Assembly (NCBI GenBank): GCA_937901455.1
Contig: CALDIA010000065.1
Coordinates: 1 to 7,474 of the forward strand
Direction: 5' to 3'
Source: an uncultured Bacteroidales bacterium
GTDB lineage: Bacteria > Bacteroidota > Bacteroidia > Bacteroidales > WCHB1-69
Length of the DNA stretch: 7,474 nucleotides
The notes under the pieces: generated by a model
The model's database searches: none
What the model was told of the DNA's origin: nothing
The model's input: the letters and a program-made list of their open reading frames with translations, nothing else
Shown here: one piece after another, positions 6,205 through 7,474 of the stretch
Numbering within the stretch: position 1 is the stretch's first letter
Layout of the letters: every line of letters begins with the position of its first letter
Position numbers and translations under genes: made by a program

Positions 6205-7242
6205 ATGAAGTATTCACGTAATCAGTTAAACAAAGCAGGGCAGATTGTCATAGCCGACGACGATGTGTTCAAGTTTGCGGAAGCAACCACACTCATCGAC
6301 AATTGGCGTGCGATGCATCAACCTGTGCTTGACAGGATGTCAGCACAGGTGATGCAGATACTGACAGCCCATGGCCTCCCTATTGCCTTTTCTTCCAAGC
6401 GGCTTAAGCGCATGGTATCCATCGTGAATAAACTCATGCACAACCCGACCATGGGACTTGGAGGAATTCAGGACATAGGTGGAGCCCGCTTTGCTTTTGA
6501 AGACATCCCAACTCTCTTGGAGGCTTCGCGTCTTTTGCTGGATACTTCATTGGAAGGATTTGAACTCAAATCCCATTATGACTACGTGAGACAACCGAAA
6601 GAGAGCGGCTACCGCAGCATCCACTTTGTCTACAAATACCACTCCGACAATGACTATGACGGGATGCTGGTGGAGCTGCAAATCCGTACACGACTGCAAC
6701 ATGACTGGGCCACCGCCGTCGAGACGGCAGAACTTATCTCCCAGTCGCCGCTCAAGGCCAGCGTGGGTGACGAACACTGGCAGGACTACTTCAAGCTGGT
6801 CAGCGCCATTTTCGCCCGTCAGGAGAAGCAGCCCACGGCAGAACGCTTTGCACACTTCACCGAGGCCGATCTCTGTAGACAATATGATTTAGTCGAGAAA
6901 GAGTATAGGTTTACTGAGCAGCTCAGTTCGCTTGTCGGAGCCGTGCAGATGGCATCCGAACATTCCTTTAACAAGGGATATGTCGTCGTTCATATCGACT
7001 TTGAGAACCATATATCACGCCTGCGTCACTTCAAAGCAAACGAGATTGAAACTGCCAACGAGTTGTATTCAAAAGTGGAAAGCGGCATCACCGACAAATC
7101 GGGAGCCGTGGTGCTGGTCTCGGTGTCCGACATGAACGAGTTGCGCGAAGCCTACCCGAGCTACTTTCTCAACGCCAACGAGTTTATCTCCGCTCTGCTA
7201 CAATTCCATCAGTCTTGCCGCATGGCGGGATATATCAGCTGA
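6205..7242 (+). CDS. RelA/SpoT-type nucleotidyltransferase domain protein
   Basis: Predicted pyrophosphokinase of the RelA/SpoT family. It may make (p)ppGpp-like alarmones or, like toxSAS enzymes, modify another nucleotide or tRNA target. In the 345 residues the synthetase domain spans about 40-180. It shows a basic loop KRLKRMVSIVNK (65-76), DIGGARFAF (90-98), YVRQPKESGYRSIH (127-140) and VELQIRTRLQHDWATAVE (156-173). There is no HD hydrolase, TGS or ACT domain, so this is not housekeeping Rel. Residues about 185-345 form an unrecognised C-terminal region, probably alpha-helical first, then with a beta stretch (YVVVHIDF, 259-266). The open frame extends upstream into asnS, but the ATG at 6205 is where the protein becomes family-like. 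It lies 11 bp after asnS, probably on the same transcript. A weak TAAACTTG (6191-6198) might be its own -7 box. The gene is flanked by a direct repeat of the asnS 3' end, suggesting insertion. Domain call is firm; biological role is not. Confidence 0.85.
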   Translation: MKYSRNQLNKAGQIVIADDDVFKFAEATTLIDNWRAMHQPVLDRMSAQVMQILTAHGLPIAFSSKRLKRMVSIVNKLMHNPTMGLGGIQDIGGARFAFEDIPTLLEASRLLLDTSLEGFELKSHYDYVRQPKESGYRSIHFVYKYHSDNDYDGMLVELQIRTRLQHDWATAVETAELISQSPLKASVGDEHWQDYFKLVSAIFARQEKQPTAERFAHFTEADLCRQYDLVEKEYRFTEQLSSLVGAVQMASEHSFNKGYVVVHIDFENHISRLRHFKANEIETANELYSKVESGITDKSGAVVLVSVSDMNELREAYPSYFLNANEFISALLQFHQSCRMAGYIS

Positions 7243-7248
7243 CACCTT

Positions 7249-7265
7249 GAAGACTGCCGAGTTCT
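7249..7265 (+). repeat. asnS: Direct repeat copy 2: relic of an asnS 3' end
   Basis: GAAGAC, then T, then GCCGAGTTCT, followed by GA. Read in the frame AAG ACT GCC GAG TTC TGA it encodes KTAEF and stop, the exact C-terminus of AsnS, with a synonymous ACC-to-ACT change and a different stop codon. Nothing upstream continues the asnS reading frame: the preceding bases belong to the end of the RelA/SpoT-domain gene. Confidence 0.7.
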
Positions 7266-7285
7266 GATTGTCTAAAGAATAGTAG

Positions 7286-7300
7286 CGTGCCCTCGGCACG
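7286..7300. other. Short perfect hairpin downstream of the RelA/SpoT gene
   Basis: CGTGCC (7286-7291), loop CTC, GGCACG (7295-7300). There is no T-run directly after it on either strand, so it is not a typical intrinsic terminator. On the minus strand it would lie within the first nucleotides of a transcript from the promoter at 7344-7313. Confidence 0.5.
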
Positions 7301-7312
7301 ACTACACAGGTG

Positions 7313-7344
7313 CAAAGATACGCACTTTCTGCGACATGACAAAA
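7313..7344 (-). promoter_or_regulatory. Minus-strand Bacteroidota-type promoter
   Basis: On the minus strand TTTTG (7344-7340) is followed after 19 bp by TATCTTTG (7320-7313), an exact match to the consensus. It would drive transcription leftward from about 7306 into the 3' end of the RelA/SpoT gene. No minus-strand gene is visible there, so any product would be an antisense or small RNA. Confidence 0.5.
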
Positions 7345-7360
7345 TAATATTTTGCCATGT
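7334..7360. promoter_or_regulatory. Palindrome at the centre of the divergent promoter pair
   Basis: ACATG (7334-7338), A, CAAAATA (7340-7346), central A (7347), TATTTTG (7348-7354), C, CATGT (7356-7360). Only one pair, 7339/7355, fails to match. The palindrome contains both -33 elements, so a protein bound here would affect both promoters. It may be an operator for the downstream gene or for an unseen regulator. Confidence 0.55.
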
Positions 7361-7381
7361 GGCTGTTTTGTCGTATCTTTG
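7351..7381 (+). promoter_or_regulatory. Promoter of the gene starting at 7403
   Basis: TTTG (7351-7354), 19-bp spacer, TATCTTTG (7374-7381): an ideal match to the Bacteroidota housekeeping promoter. The start codon lies 21 bases past the -7 box, giving a short leader of roughly 15 nt without a clear Shine-Dalgarno sequence. Confidence 0.8.
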
Positions 7382-7402
7382 CAGTCGGAAAAAACATTCG
7401 GC

Positions 7403-7474
7403 ATGACGAAGAAGCAAGCGATACAACTCTTTGAGGAGAAGAAGGTGCGCACCGTGTGGGACGACGAGCAGGAG
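7403..7474 (+). CDS. N-terminus of a probable Bro-N-domain protein (runs off right edge)
   Basis: Only 24 codons are visible: MTKKQAIQLFEEKKVRTVWD followed by DEQE. From memory this opening (LFEEK, a basic residue, then VWDDE) is typical of a Bacteroidales family annotated as Bro-N domain or DinD-like. There it is followed by a W-F-S-V-x-D-V motif just beyond this window. Bro-N proteins are DNA-binding and common in phages and mobile elements, but this subfamily is also chromosomal. The assignment rests on a very short stretch. The strong consensus promoter directly upstream supports this being a real gene start. Confidence 0.6.
   Translation, partial: MTKKQAIQLFEEKKVRTVWDDEQE

Noticed and set aside
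4979..6217. Long minus-strand open frame (412 codons) opposite asnS
   Set aside because: It is the antisense shadow of a high-G+C gene; the encoded protein is repetitive in V, L, E, D and G and shows no family motifs, while asnS on the other strand is unmistakable.
7198..7452. Minus-strand open frames at the right end, possibly served by the leftward promoter
   Set aside because: They start to the right of that promoter's expected transcription start, overlap the promoter elements themselves and encode no recognisable protein.
1..7474. CRISPR array, tRNA or rRNA gene, transposase or integrase
   Set aside because: No regularly spaced repeats, cloverleaf sequences, rRNA segments or recombinase motifs were found on either strand.

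Overview
The window looks like chromosomal DNA from a member of the Bacteroidales (Bacteroidota). Three independent signs point that way. Near-perfect copies of the Bacteroidota promoter pattern (TTTG, about 19 bp, then TAnnTTTG) occur as TATCTTTG at 3419-3426, 7374-7381 and, on the minus strand, 7320-7313. Recognisable Shine-Dalgarno sequences are mostly absent. The housekeeping genes (a DAHP synthase of the type usually fused to chorismate mutase, and asnS) read like Bacteroidales proteins. The species cannot be fixed from the sequence alone.

Layout, left to right. Positions 1-850 (minus) hold the 5' 283 codons of a DAHP synthase gene that runs off the left edge. Positions 923-4609 form a compact type II restriction-modification (R-M) island with visibly lower G+C than its flanks. 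A minus-strand operon runs from a small controller-like HTH gene (3357-3115), through a putative restriction endonuclease (3118-2297, ATGA overlap), to a HaeIII-like DNA cytosine-5 methyltransferase with an extra C-terminal domain (2281-923). A second, different cytosine-5 methyltransferase is transcribed divergently (3443-4609). The 85-bp divergent promoter region carries a perfect 9+1+9 palindrome, a likely operator for the controller protein. A terminator hairpin (4612-4661) ends the island. Positions 4769-6193 hold asnS, with a repeat-rich leader. A RelA/SpoT-domain gene follows 11 bp later (6205-7242). The last 72 bases begin a gene that resembles Bro-N-domain proteins.

How the parts may work together. 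The second methyltransferase has a textbook Bacteroidota promoter and could be made first. The controller protein could then govern the divergent C-R-M1 operon and perhaps repress or activate the other side through the shared palindrome. Two cytosine-5 methyltransferases with one nuclease suggest an asymmetric target (one enzyme per strand), or one cognate and one auxiliary methyltransferase. The nuclease itself is not recognisable by name but shows a plausible PD-(D/E)xK site with a displaced glutamate.

The most unexpected structural signal is downstream. The last five codons and stop of asnS (KTAEF*) recur, with one synonymous change and a different stop codon, just after the RelA/SpoT gene. 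That gene is therefore bracketed by a 17-bp direct repeat (16/17 identical). This suggests it entered as a single-gene cassette at the 3' end of asnS, or that a rearrangement happened there. Together with the R-M island on the other side, the asnS locus looks like a small hot spot for accessory, possibly anti-phage, genes. Right of it, 7311-7383 is a symmetrical back-to-back promoter pair centred on a palindrome.
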